DNA of 36,127 nt from Chitinophagaceae bacterium (GTDB lineage Bacteria > Bacteroidota > Bacteroidia > Chitinophagales > Chitinophagaceae): NCBI GenBank assembly GCA_014379345.1, contig JACMLY010000142.1:1-36127 (forward strand), in the 5' to 3' direction. Position 1 is the stretch's first letter. Each line of letters starts with the position of its first letter. The notes beneath the pieces were generated by a model. That model was not told the origin of the DNA, did no database searches, and saw only the letters and a program-made list of their open reading frames with translations. Positions 8,350 to 15,615 of the stretch are shown piece after piece. The position numbers were made by a program, and so were the translations under genes.

Positions 8350-8790
8350 ATGATACAAGCAAAAGAACTGCGCTTCGGTAACAAAGTTTACAATCCTAAA
8401 AACGCAGAAATAATCACAGTCCAGCAGATTCTCCACAGCACGGTTATTTATGACACACAATTAAAGATTAACAAAGAAAGATCGGACAATGGCTGGTCTT
8501 CTATCGTGATCTACACCTCGGAAGTGGTAGAGGTTATTAAGGAAGTGGAGTACCAGGACCTTGATCCGGTTATCCTGACGCCGCAGGTTTTACAAAAATG
8601 TGGGTTCCGGAATTTTATCAGGGACGAGTGGATCGTGAGCCATAGTACCGGTCATGCCGATTTTGATTTAACACAGGAAGGATTACGCCTGAGACACCCA
8701 ACACCTTCCCGTATGCCGATCAGATACCTGCACCAGCTTCAAAACTTTTTCTTTGCGTTAACAGGCGAGGAAATAGAAGTTAACTTATAG
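8350..8790 (+). CDS. Hypothetical protein of a Bacteroidota phage/mobile-element-associated family
   Basis: The 146-residue protein starts IQAKELRFGNKVYNPKNAE, a small beta-barrel-like opening, and has VEYQDLDPVILTPQVLQKCG near 85. It ends with RYLHQLQNFFFALTGEEIEV. This start/end combination (a strand containing RxGNxV, then HQLQNLYFALTGEEL near the C terminus) is common among small proteins carried by Bacteroidota phages, prophages and conjugative regions, but no biochemical function is known to me. Coiled or membrane segments are absent. The start at 8350 follows directly on a hairpin leader, and the gene ends just before a strong intrinsic terminator, so it is a single-gene transcription unit. 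It may mark an old integration in this accessory stretch. Confidence 0.7.
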   Translation: MIQAKELRFGNKVYNPKNAEIITVQQILHSTVIYDTQLKINKERSDNGWSSIVIYTSEVVEVIKEVEYQDLDPVILTPQVLQKCGFRNFIRDEWIVSHSTGHADFDLTQEGLRLRHPTPSRMPIRYLHQLQNFFFALTGEEIEVNL

Positions 8791-8816
8791 AATATTAGCG
8801 AGAAAGGGCTGCCTGG

Positions 8817-8861
8817 GTAGGTCCGGAATTCACAGGCAGCCGCTTATTTTTCACAATTATG
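8817..8861 (+). terminator. Intrinsic terminator after the 8350 gene
   Basis: GGCTGCCTG (8817-8825) pairs perfectly with CAGGCAGCC (8843-8851), and a T-rich tract (GCTTATTTTTC) follows. This is the clearest canonical rho-independent terminator in the window and closes the rightward gene that stops at 8790. Confidence 0.85.
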
Positions 8862-8921
8862 TAGAAGGTTTTATTATTGATCAAGAAAACCCTATTTTTA
8901 ATAATCCAGCTACATTAAGGT

Positions 8922-9359
8922 ATGACTACGACCGAAATATTCAACCTCTTTTTACTTGCCGTTTTAATAGCGTTGGTATTTTATCATTTTATCTACAAGG
9001 GCATACTCCAGCTAATTGAAATCAGGAGAATAAAAAGAAAGGGGCAAAGGGTTTTGGCAACGATTGTCGATACCAAAAGAACAAGAGGCCGGGATGGAGA
9101 AACATTTTTCCATGCAGTATTTAAGTATACCACTTCCAACGGCCAAACCATTACTACACAGTCAAAATATGCTAAGGGCATTAAACCCGAATTGGGAAAA
9201 GAACTTACCATCTACTATTTACCTTCCACTCCCGACAAGTACTATATCCCAAGATCGATCCCTTATGAGATCATTCCCATCATGCTGGCAATACCCGGTT
9301 TGATATTCTGCGTTTTTGAGTTATTGAAAATTGCCCACCTGTTCAATTCGAAAGGATAA
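8922..9359 (+). CDS. DUF3592-like membrane protein
   Basis: The 145-residue protein has an N-terminal membrane helix (residues about 5-27, IFNLFLLAVLIALVFYHF). A central soluble strand-rich section carries KGQRVLATIVDTKRTRG, FHAVFKYTTSNGQTITTQSK and LTIYYLPSTPDKYYIP, and a second membrane helix lies near residues 113-136. The central pattern (A-x-V/I-x-T/D-x4-R, then a x-Y-x-T-x-x-G-x-x strand and V-x-Y-x-P-x-x-P) is that of DUF3592, an OB-like module flanked by membrane segments. Function is unknown in the literature I know. Upstream is the terminator of the 8350 gene, so it should have its own promoter. Confidence 0.7.
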   Translation: MTTTEIFNLFLLAVLIALVFYHFIYKGILQLIEIRRIKRKGQRVLATIVDTKRTRGRDGETFFHAVFKYTTSNGQTITTQSKYAKGIKPELGKELTIYYLPSTPDKYYIPRSIPYEIIPIMLAIPGLIFCVFELLKIAHLFNSKG

Positions 9360-9487
9360 TTTTTCAGCCCATTCATAATTCTCACCACCTCTTTCTGTCT
9401 TTCTCTCTTTCTAACCTTATCTCTTAGCCCCCCTTCACCTTCCCTAAAAGCATTGTGCAAAAAAAATCTTTACTTCACTAAAAAATC

Positions 9488-10252
9488 ATGGCATCGCAGG
9501 TCTCGCCCGGCGTAATTAAAAGGCCTACTGATCATTTCGGTGCTCCTTTGGCTATGTTGCTGGCCGGGAAAATAAGTGCGGTTTCGCGGAGGTTCAACAC
9601 AAAAGAATTTTTACATACCATTGAAACAGACTGCCATGAGCTTTCGCTTACACAGAGAGTTGAACTCATCGCCGATAATCTAAAAAAACACTTACCGGGG
9701 AATTTCAACAACGCAATAAGCATTTTTCATCAGATCATGGGACCTGAAAATCCAAAGGAAACCGGGATGTTTACTAACTACTACTGGCTGCTTCCTGTAG
9801 CAAAATACATTGAAAAATATGGGTTGGAAAATTACAGCGAGTCAATTGAAGCTATTGGTGAAATAACAAAAAGAAATACCGGCGAATATGCCATACGTCC
9901 TTTCATCAGGATGTATCCAAAGGAAACAATGAAACAGATGAAGAAATAGGCCGGATCGGGAAACTTTCATCTTCGAAGACTTTCTTCGGAAGGTCTCCGG
10001 CCAAAATTGCCCTGGGCATCAAAATTGGATCTGTTTATCGAAAATCCAACTCCTGTATTTGAAATCCTTACCATTCTGAAAGCAGACAAGATCAAATTTG
10101 TAAAAAAATCGGTAGCAAATCATCTCACAGATTATATAAAAGTAAATCCAAAAGCCACTCATGAATTTATCGGGCAGCTCAAGAACACAGATAATGAACA
10201 TACGCTATGGATCATTAAACACGCTACAAGAAAACATCTCCAGATTGTTTAA
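9488..10252 (+). pseudogene. DNA alkylation repair protein (AlkD-like HEAT repeats) interrupted by one in-frame amber codon
   Basis: The frame from ATG 9488 runs to TAG at 9947-9949 and then stays open in the same frame to TAA at 10250-10252, about 254 residues if the amber is read through. The first part has the N-terminal region of AlkD-like proteins (RFNTKEFL, then SLTQRVELIADNLKKHLPG, YWLLPVAKYIEKYGLENY, and AIRPFIRMYPKETMKQM). The second has NFHLRRLSSEGLRPKLPWA, PTPVFEILTILKADK, FVKKSVANHLTDYIKVNP and EHTLWIIKHATRKHL, the conserved HEAT-repeat segment that contacts the lesion. The amber falls exactly where this family has a conserved Trp before the NFHxRRL motif, so TGG to TAG explains it. 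It would normally remove N3/N7-alkylpurines. Confidence 0.85.
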
Positions 10253-10280
10253 GATACTTTGATCATTTTATTGATTTCTT

Positions 10281-11096
10281 ATGAAATTACCCATCTGGTT
10301 AATAGACACCTTTACATCAATTCCCTTTAGAGGCAATCCGACTGCGGTTTGTTGTAGCAATGAAGAATTAGCCGGGCAAACCATGCAATCGGTCGCACAT
10401 GAATTGAATTGTCCCGTTACTGCATTCATAAAAACGAAAACAGGTGTGGCCGGCGCATACGATATAAGATATTTTACACCTGTTACCGAAATACCTGCAT
10501 GCGGTCATGCAACCCTGGCGTCTGTTGCTTTTATAACACAAGGCAAGAACAAAAACGTTAACATCACATTCTATACTGCTAACGGCATTGCTATTGAAAC
10601 CACTACAAACTCTGATCTGATTATGATGAGCTACCAGGTATATCAAATGAACAACTGCGCGGTGAGCAATGAAATGATGGATGCGCTCCATTTAAAAATG
10701 TACCGGATGGCGGGATATTCTACAAACCTGGAAACATTATTTATTGAAATTGATAGTCCCGGCATTTTGAGAACGATCCAGCCGGATTATCAAAAACTGG
10801 TCAGGTGTGGTGATCAGGTGAAAGAAGTAGTTGTTACCTGGGCATCCGGTGATGAAGATTATGACTATTTGCTACGCTCGTTTTGCCCATGGATCGGAAT
10901 TGATGAAGATCCGGTTACGGGCTCAGTACATAGTGTACTGGGAAATTTTTGGAAAGAAAGATTGGGGAAAAATAATATGGTGGCATACCAGGCCTCTGCA
11001 AGAGGAGGTGAAATATTCATCAGAGCTTTTGATAATAACGTTGAAATTGGCGGACGATCCGTAATTTTCTTGAAAGGAGAAATAACAGTGAACTGA
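10281..11096 (+). CDS. PhzF-family isomerase/epimerase-like protein lacking the usual catalytic Glu
   Basis: The 271-residue protein has the PhzF double hot-dog/diaminopimelate-epimerase-like fold. Its motifs are IDTFTSIPFRGNPTAVC near 9-25, YFTPVTEIPACGHATLASV near 64-82, and the second-domain CPWIGIDEDPVTGSVHSVL near 206-224 followed by QASARGGEIFIR. In characterised PhzF enzymes the first lobe carries a LN-x-SETAF motif whose Glu is the acid-base residue. Here that segment reads ELNCPVTAFI, with Pro and Val in place of Ser and Glu. Many genome-encoded PhzF relatives have unknown substrates and no phenazine link, as here. It begins 28 nt after the alkylation-repair pseudogene and may share its transcript. 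Confidence 0.85.
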   Translation: MKLPIWLIDTFTSIPFRGNPTAVCCSNEELAGQTMQSVAHELNCPVTAFIKTKTGVAGAYDIRYFTPVTEIPACGHATLASVAFITQGKNKNVNITFYTANGIAIETTTNSDLIMMSYQVYQMNNCAVSNEMMDALHLKMYRMAGYSTNLETLFIEIDSPGILRTIQPDYQKLVRCGDQVKEVVVTWASGDEDYDYLLRSFCPWIGIDEDPVTGSVHSVLGNFWKERLGKNNMVAYQASARGGEIFIRAFDNNVEIGGRSVIFLKGEITVN

Positions 11097-11156
11097 TATA
11101 AGTTATAATAACCTGGGTTTCTGTGCCCCATCGGCATCATTTACCGTCAAACTTGT

Positions 11157-11535
11157 ATGCACGTGATCGGATATAAACCAAGTCCACAGTTTTATCAATG
11201 TTCTTTGCAATGCGCTGCAGTAATGTTTGGAGCTGCTGCTATCCTGGATAAATATCCAGATCCGCCAGACTGGATTAAAATCGTTTTATTCTTCGGTATC
11301 TGGGTTGTTTATGAGCCATTATGCACAAGCTGTGGTTGTACGATTGGAAATTATGTAAAAGGAATCAGGGTAAGAAAACATTCAAATCTGTACCAGCGCA
11401 TAAATATTTTGCAGGCTTTTGTACGGTACGCCACTAAAGCTTACTAGGGTGGATATCATTCATCCCCGTCAATTTAAATCGCAAAAAAGAGCCATTCATG
11501 ACTTCGCATCGGGCAGTATTATGATCAAACTGTAG
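11157..11535 (+). pseudogene. RDD-family membrane protein with two one-base deletions
   Basis: The ATG at 11157 opens a frame with a membrane segment and WVVYEPLCTSCGCTIGNYVK followed by GIRVRK, the second RDD-family signature, and stops at TAG 11445-11447 after FVRYATKAY. Shifting by one base at about 11438-11441 (GCTTAC for an expected GCTTTAC) restores LLGWISFIPVNLNRKK. A second shift in the A run at about 11493-11498 restores KRAIHDFASGSIMIKL and a stop at 11533-11535. That is the family's usual end, so the gene is nearly full length but broken twice. The N-terminal helix is also atypical. RDD proteins are small multi-span membrane proteins of uncertain, possibly transport, function. Confidence 0.75.
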
Positions 11536-11615
11536 ATAGAACAACGAATCACCTTCTTTATCTAACCAGGCTTTTGATCTGGCTATATCGTAAGCGTTTA
11601 TTGGATGTTAAAAGC

Positions 11616-12710
11616 ATGACATTGCAAAATATTTTGTACCTCCTGCCGTTCTCAGTATTCCATAACAAACTTATCTCCTTGAAAAAAACGATAAAGAGCC
11701 TGGCTTTTCCTTGTTTACTGTTTTCGCTTATTTTTTCGTGCAGGTATGTTGATGCCCAAACTATCACCGGTGCCTGGAAAGGAAAAATTAAAAATACAAG
11801 GCTTGAATTAAAATTGATCAGGTCGGGAGATAGCCTGACGGGCACTTCTTATTATTATGAGTCGAAGAATAATTTCCGGCGCTATACTGTGAAAGGCTAT
11901 TTTGATCCCTTAAGCAACGAGGTGATCTGGTGGGATGAGATGCTGGTTACGGATAACGCATCAGGCATGTTTGCAAGAAATCTGGCTCCCGATGCCTTGC
12001 TATCAACGGCTGATTTTAATTGCCCGGGAGAAGATAAAATGTTATTGGATGGAACAGCGAGTTTGCGTGATAATAAAGAAATTGAAAAAGGAAATGTCCA
12101 GCTTCAAAAAACGGAGACTTCCCTATTTACAGATGAATGGGATTTTGTAATAGAGAATTACACAGTTGGAGCGAATGACCCTTATATTATTGATAGCATT
12201 TCAAATATTGCATTTTTACAGCCCCAAGCCCCCGAGCCAAAAAAATCATTGGCATCGGTTCCGGAAACAACGAGGCCTGTGATGAGTAAATCCGTTATAG
12301 CGCCGGAAAGAAAGGAATTTGAGTCGCCCAGGTTGACGGTAGAGCAAAAATTTATTGCCCGAAAGAAAACCCTGGCCACTGTGATTCCGGTTACAGGCGA
12401 TTCGATAGAATTAAGATTTTATGATAATGCTGAAATTGATGGGGATTCAATTGCATTATTCATGAACAATGTGCTGGTATTTAAAAACATTCGTTTAACC
12501 GATCAGGCTTATACCATAAAGTTGGCAACGTCTTCATTAGAAAACGACAATGAACTGGTGATGGTTGCTGAAAATCTTGGATCTATTCCGCCTAACACTT
12601 CATTAATGGTTGCCATCGTTGGCGACAAAAGATATGAAGCCAGGTTGCAAAGCACCGAAAACAGCAGCGCATTGATCCGGTTCATAAAACAGGGCGATCC
12701 CCGCCAATAA
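11616..12710 (+). CDS. Secreted hypothetical protein with a lipocalin-like N-domain and a conserved beta C-domain
   Basis: The protein is 364 residues from ATG 11616. TTG at 11679 (giving KKTIKSLAFPCLLFSLIFSC) is an alternative that puts the signal peptide at the very start. The signal sequence ends around YVDAQ, with a possible lipoprotein Cys in IFSCRY. After it comes TITGAWKGKIKNTRLELKL, a calycin-like strand pattern with KTETSLFTDEWDF at its end. The C-terminal part (about residues 255-364) contains TGDSIELRFYDNAEIDGDSI and VFKNIRLTDQAYTIKL, a beta-sandwich-like module seen in many Chitinophagaceae hypothetical proteins. No catalytic motif is evident. The gene may pair with the SRPBCC gene, which starts 3 nt after its stop. 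Confidence 0.65.
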   Translation: MTLQNILYLLPFSVFHNKLISLKKTIKSLAFPCLLFSLIFSCRYVDAQTITGAWKGKIKNTRLELKLIRSGDSLTGTSYYYESKNNFRRYTVKGYFDPLSNEVIWWDEMLVTDNASGMFARNLAPDALLSTADFNCPGEDKMLLDGTASLRDNKEIEKGNVQLQKTETSLFTDEWDFVIENYTVGANDPYIIDSISNIAFLQPQAPEPKKSLASVPETTRPVMSKSVIAPERKEFESPRLTVEQKFIARKKTLATVIPVTGDSIELRFYDNAEIDGDSIALFMNNVLVFKNIRLTDQAYTIKLATSSLENDNELVMVAENLGSIPPNTSLMVAIVGDKRYEARLQSTENSSALIRFIKQGDPRQ

Positions 12711-12713
12711 CGC

Positions 12714-13181
12714 ATGACATGCATAGAACTTGAAACCGTTATCACGGCTCCTGTAGAAATTTGTTTCGATCTTTCCCGTAGCATTGAGCTTCACCAGATT
12801 TCTACTGCATCAACAAAAGAAAAAGCAATTCATGGAAGAACAACAGGTCTCTGTGAAAAGGGTGATACGATTACCTGGCGGGCAAAACATTTTGGAATAT
12901 ATCAGCAACTAACCGTACAGATCAGTGAAATGAACATTCCGGTATTCTTCGAAGACAGAATGGTCAGTGGCGCTTTTAGAAGCATGAGGCATAGGCATTA
13001 TTTCACTCAAACCCACGGAATTACACTAATGAAAGATATTTTCGAATATGAAGTACCGGCTAGAGTAATTGGGAGAATTTTCGATTACCTGGTATTAAAA
13101 AACTATATGATAACTCTTTTATTAAAGCGAAATCAGACTATAAAAGATTTTGCGGAAGGAGATTGGCAAGCCATTTTGTAA
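12714..13181 (+). CDS. SRPBCC-family (Bet v1-like) ligand-binding protein
   Basis: The 155-residue protein opens with CIELETVITAPVEICFDLSR, the first strand and helix of the SRPBCC fold. It continues with strand motifs GDTITWRAKHFGIYQQLT, FFEDRMVSGAFRSMRHRHYF and ITLMKDIFEYEVPARVIGRI, and ends in the long C-terminal helix with NYMITLLLKRNQTIKDFAE. The FED-R-M-G-F-x-x-xxHxHxF pattern is typical of the subgroup often annotated as a cell-division-inhibitor or cyclase/dehydrase-like SRPBCC protein. Ligand is unknown. The ATG lies 3 nt after the upstream stop, so co-transcription and perhaps translational coupling are likely. Confidence 0.8.
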   Translation: MTCIELETVITAPVEICFDLSRSIELHQISTASTKEKAIHGRTTGLCEKGDTITWRAKHFGIYQQLTVQISEMNIPVFFEDRMVSGAFRSMRHRHYFTQTHGITLMKDIFEYEVPARVIGRIFDYLVLKNYMITLLLKRNQTIKDFAEGDWQAIL

Positions 13182-13316
13182 GGCGTGCCATACCCGTAGA
13201 TGAATGATGAAATTTATAAGGTAGTATAGCTATCTTATGCTAAGAGAAGCCTAATTATATTACGTTGCGACTATTATGGAACAGCTTTTGTAAAGTTATA
13301 GGCAAAGACCTTTGTA

Positions 13317-13577
13317 ATGGAAAGAGACACAAACCGCGATCATCCCGAATCTCTTGTTAGAAGGCTAACGGAAGAGAGAGAAAGATTTGTATCTGCGTGG
13401 CAACAAGGTGCAAGACCGGCAGAGTTAACCCAGATACGGCAAAACATAAAGCAATTAAATGATCTGCTTTGGGAGCGAACGCTTCAACACAATGGTGTAG
13501 CTGAAGCATACCAATCTGGCGATGCATCTCAAAGAGATATACAAGGCCGTGCAGGGCCTGCAAACCAGAAACCATAG
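13317..13577 (+). CDS. Small hypothetical protein, paralogue A of a family pair in this window
   Basis: The 86-residue protein is charged, mostly helical and without membrane segments. Its core, LTEERERFVSAWQQGARPAE followed by LTQIRQNIKQLNDLL, matches the core of the 81-residue protein at 15241 (LSEERQKFVAAL, then ELNRIRKTINQLNGLL) position by position without gaps. The shared helix-turn-helix-like hairpin (EER-FV-A, then E-L-x-x-I-R-x-x-I-x-Q-L-N-x-L-L) is followed in both by a disordered Gly/Asn/Arg-rich tail. Homology between the two copies is strong evidence that both are real genes. I know no function. It lies just upstream of a decayed membrane protein. Confidence 0.65.
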   Translation: MERDTNRDHPESLVRRLTEERERFVSAWQQGARPAELTQIRQNIKQLNDLLWERTLQHNGVAEAYQSGDASQRDIQGRAGPANQKP

Positions 13578-13709
13578 GCCGGAATGATGATGATAAAGAA
13601 TACGCATGATACTTCGCTGGGACCATTATTACGTGAGATATTGCGATCCATACTGACAATTCATTTGTCATGATGACTTATAAAACAAATGCAATTGGTA
13701 TATCGTGGA

Positions 13710-14096
13710 ATGAAGCAGCGATTGCTGGATCGCATAAGAGGTTAGATTATATTCTTTACGATCGTACTATTCCTTAGTGGAATTACAGCATTCCCCGTGT
13801 ACACCGAATTACAATGGATGCACGAGCAACAGAATTTTCGTCAATGCCAGTTATATATGCCTGGCTTGAAAAGGTCTGGAAAGGTGTTGTATTTATATCG
13901 GAAAATCATCCTTTTTTATTTTACGGGTTCGACTGGCTGGCATTCGCCTATTTGGTAATTGCATTATTATTTATCGGTCCGAGCCGGAATTCCGTAAAGA
14001 ATAAATGGTTATTCAATGGGCGCATTTGGAATAATAGGAATTATACCTTTGGGTATTTGCCTTAAAATGATCAATAAACTACAAGAAACTACTTAG
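13710..14096 (+). pseudogene. Conserved Bacteroidota membrane protein, degraded (amber, frameshift, internal deletion)
   Basis: Reading from ATG 13710 gives MKQRLLDRIRG, TAG at 13743-13745, then IIFFTIVLFLSGITAFPVYT and TELQWMHEQQNF in the same frame. The +2 frame takes over near 13838 and gives PVIYAWLEKVWKGV, FISENHPFLFYGFDWLAFAY and LVIALLFIGPSRNSVKNKW. At about 14012-14016 the first frame resumes with GAFGIIGIIPLGICLK and stops at 14094-14096. These blocks are the beginning, middle and end of a familiar small four-helix membrane protein, but from memory of the family about 40 residues between the GPSR block and the final helix are missing. The amber again replaces an expected Trp. Confidence 0.7.
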
Positions 14097-14165
14097 AATG
14101 GAAAATTTGTGCATTATAATCGCCATTCTGCATCATTTTGGTATTAAACTTGGAGCGATAATTAT

Positions 14166-14462
14166 ATGCTGAACGACTTCCAAATGTTTGAAAAGTATAT
14201 GGCAAGTCCTACATTCAGGAATTTGCCGGATATGGAGAGGGACGAATTTCTCTCGTCTTATCATAATTTGGTCGAAGAGGAGATGGATATTACGTTACAG
14301 GAGGCTAAACAGTATCTCGATCAAAAAACAATTGCAGATTTATTTTTTCGCATTTACGGCCATTTAGATAAGCAGTGTTTATCTGAAAAAGATGATCAAT
14401 GGAATGATACATTTGGTTTCAGGCCTTCTTCAATGATTAAAAACAATACTTCTTCCCGGTAA
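14166..14462 (+). CDS. Small acidic hypothetical protein
   Basis: The 98-residue protein is predominantly helical (FQMFEKYMASPTFRNLPDME, then EFLSSYHNLVEEEMDITLQE and AKQYLDQKTIADLFFRIYGH) with a short polar tail. It is acidic, Met-rich at the N terminus and has no membrane segment. I do not recognise the family. The start at 14166 is the only ATG near the frame's beginning, and the upstream sequence lacks a Shine-Dalgarno motif. It is convergent with the STAS-like gene and is separated from it by a near-perfect hairpin. The coding call rests on its length, protein-like composition and codon use similar to its neighbours. Confidence 0.5.
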   Translation: MLNDFQMFEKYMASPTFRNLPDMERDEFLSSYHNLVEEEMDITLQEAKQYLDQKTIADLFFRIYGHLDKQCLSEKDDQWNDTFGFRPSSMIKNNTSSR

Positions 14463-14468
14463 TATTTC

Positions 14469-14530
14469 TGCCACGAATTTCACAAATTAGCACGGATTAT
14501 AATTCGTGTTAATTTGTGAAATTCGTGGCA
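14469..14530. repeat. 30-bp near-perfect inverted repeat (TGCCACGAATTTCACAAATT word)
   Basis: The arms 14469-14498 and 14501-14530 are complementary over 28 of 30 positions, and the two exceptions are G-T pairs that could still form in RNA. The loop is only 2 nt, so DNA cruciform or RNA hairpin formation is equally plausible. It lies between the convergent stops at 14462 and 14535. Its outer word GCCACGAATT-CACAAAT is shared with the hairpin at 3350-3445. Confidence 0.92.
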
Positions 14531-14534
14531 AAAG

Positions 14535-15011
14535 CTATTTCTGTTCGTTGAGCCAAGTTTCCGCACTTTCAAGGTTTTCAAACGTTTGAACAATGTTTGA
14601 AGACCCGGTAGCCCCGACCACACCGCCGGCAGATAACCTGCTCATATCGCTCGATGAATACACCAGGGCAAAGAATTTAACGCCAGCTTCGGCCATACTT
14701 GGAAGCCAGTTTGTGCCCATCCATTTAAATGCCGGTGTCCAAATTCCCACAGTATTGGTATTATCGTTTAAAATTTTTGAGCAATTAAATAGCTTTGAGG
14801 CCTCGAGCATTTTTTCACAACCCTCTTTAACCGAATACTCTGTCTGGTATCCCTTCCAATCTGCATATAACCATTCACATTGATCGTTATACTCGATAGT
14901 AACAAAATCCTGGTAGAAAAAATATTTACTATTCTCCTGGTTTCTGCTGTGCAGCGCCTTTTTTAATTCCTCCTGCAATTGATATTTATTAAACTCTTTC
15001 ATAAAACACAT
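14535..15011 (-). CDS. STAS/SpoIIAA-like cytoplasmic protein
   Basis: The protein is 158 residues from ATG 15011, and an ATG three codons later (15002, MKEFNKYQLQEELKK) is an equally good start. After an N-terminal helix, the pattern YDQDFVTIEY-type strand, CEWLYADWKGYQTEYSVKEG, EKMLEASKLFNCSKILNDNT and NWLPSMAEAGVKFFALVYS, then VQTFENLESAETWL, is that of STAS-like proteins common in Bacteroidota. In these proteins the conserved strand-loop-helix around LNDNT corresponds to the anti-sigma-antagonist phosphorylation loop region. No partner kinase or phosphatase is near, so a signalling role is only a guess. It is convergent with the 14166 gene. Confidence 0.65.
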   Translation of the reverse strand: MCFMKEFNKYQLQEELKKALHSRNQENSKYFFYQDFVTIEYNDQCEWLYADWKGYQTEYSVKEGCEKMLEASKLFNCSKILNDNTNTVGIWTPAFKWMGTNWLPSMAEAGVKFFALVYSSSDMSRLSAGGVVGATGSSNIVQTFENLESAETWLNEQK

Positions 15012-15240
15012 TTGTCTTCTTCTTGAAAGATAATTATGGTGCCACCGACAACCTGAATCTGTATCTCCCCTTAGTATTTAATACAGTGTATTAAGCCAGA
15101 GGCCGCTTTATATGATCATATCCCAATTTACTGGGGAACAAAAACAACATTAAGGGTTTAACCAAAGTGAATATAGGAGGAACAAATTTTGTATAATGTT
15201 CCATGACAAAATGTGCTTATCATTAAACGAGGTGTAGTGT

Positions 15241-15486
15241 ATGGGTAGAGGGTATTCATTTAGTCCGGAATTATTGAGAATGATGTTATCGGAAGAAAGA
15301 CAAAAATTCGTTGCGGCGCTGGGTGTTGAAGCTTCATGGAAGGAGTTAAATCGAATCAGGAAAACGATTAACCAATTAAACGGTCTTCTTGATGCGGAAA
15401 ACAGATTAGAGGATGGGGATCCATCTGGTAACAATCGGCACAACAAGAATAATGGCCGCCGCGGTGCCGAAAGAGGCAGCCGTTAA
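15241..15486 (+). CDS. Small hypothetical protein, paralogue B of a family pair in this window
   Basis: The 81-residue protein begins MGRGYSFSPELLRMM and carries LSEERQKFVAALGVEASWKE then LNRIRKTINQLNGLL. This block aligns without gaps to the protein at 13317, with about 15 of 40 residues identical by eye. The tail (NNRHNKNNGRRGAERGSR) is basic and disordered, which might bind nucleic acid. It is preceded by an AGGAGG stretch at about 15174-15181 that is too far from the ATG to be its RBS. Function is unknown. The repeat of the family 2 kb apart suggests tandem spread or a shared mobile origin. Confidence 0.65.
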   Translation: MGRGYSFSPELLRMMLSEERQKFVAALGVEASWKELNRIRKTINQLNGLLDAENRLEDGDPSGNNRHNKNNGRRGAERGSR

Positions 15487-15615
15487 CGAATTGGTTATAA
15501 TTGTATCATTGGAATAATTCCCTGATGCAGGAATGTTTTTCAGAATCTCTCAAGCAGTTTCCGCCACTATTTCACGCTGTATGCAAAGGAATATGCATTA
15601 AATCATCTTTAGTCA

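Noticed and set aside
9947..13745. Reassignment of TAG to tryptophan, suggested by two W-to-TAG sites
   Set aside because: OmpA/PD40 (3332-3334), uppP, ruvC and the DUF3108 gene end naturally at TAG at family-typical lengths, so TAG is a stop codon in this genome.
15198..15236. A 12-codon leader peptide upstream of the small protein at 15241, behind an AGGAGG
   Set aside because: The AGGAGG is about 15 nt or more from the ATG, the peptide has no attenuation feature such as repeated codons, and no hairpin follows it.
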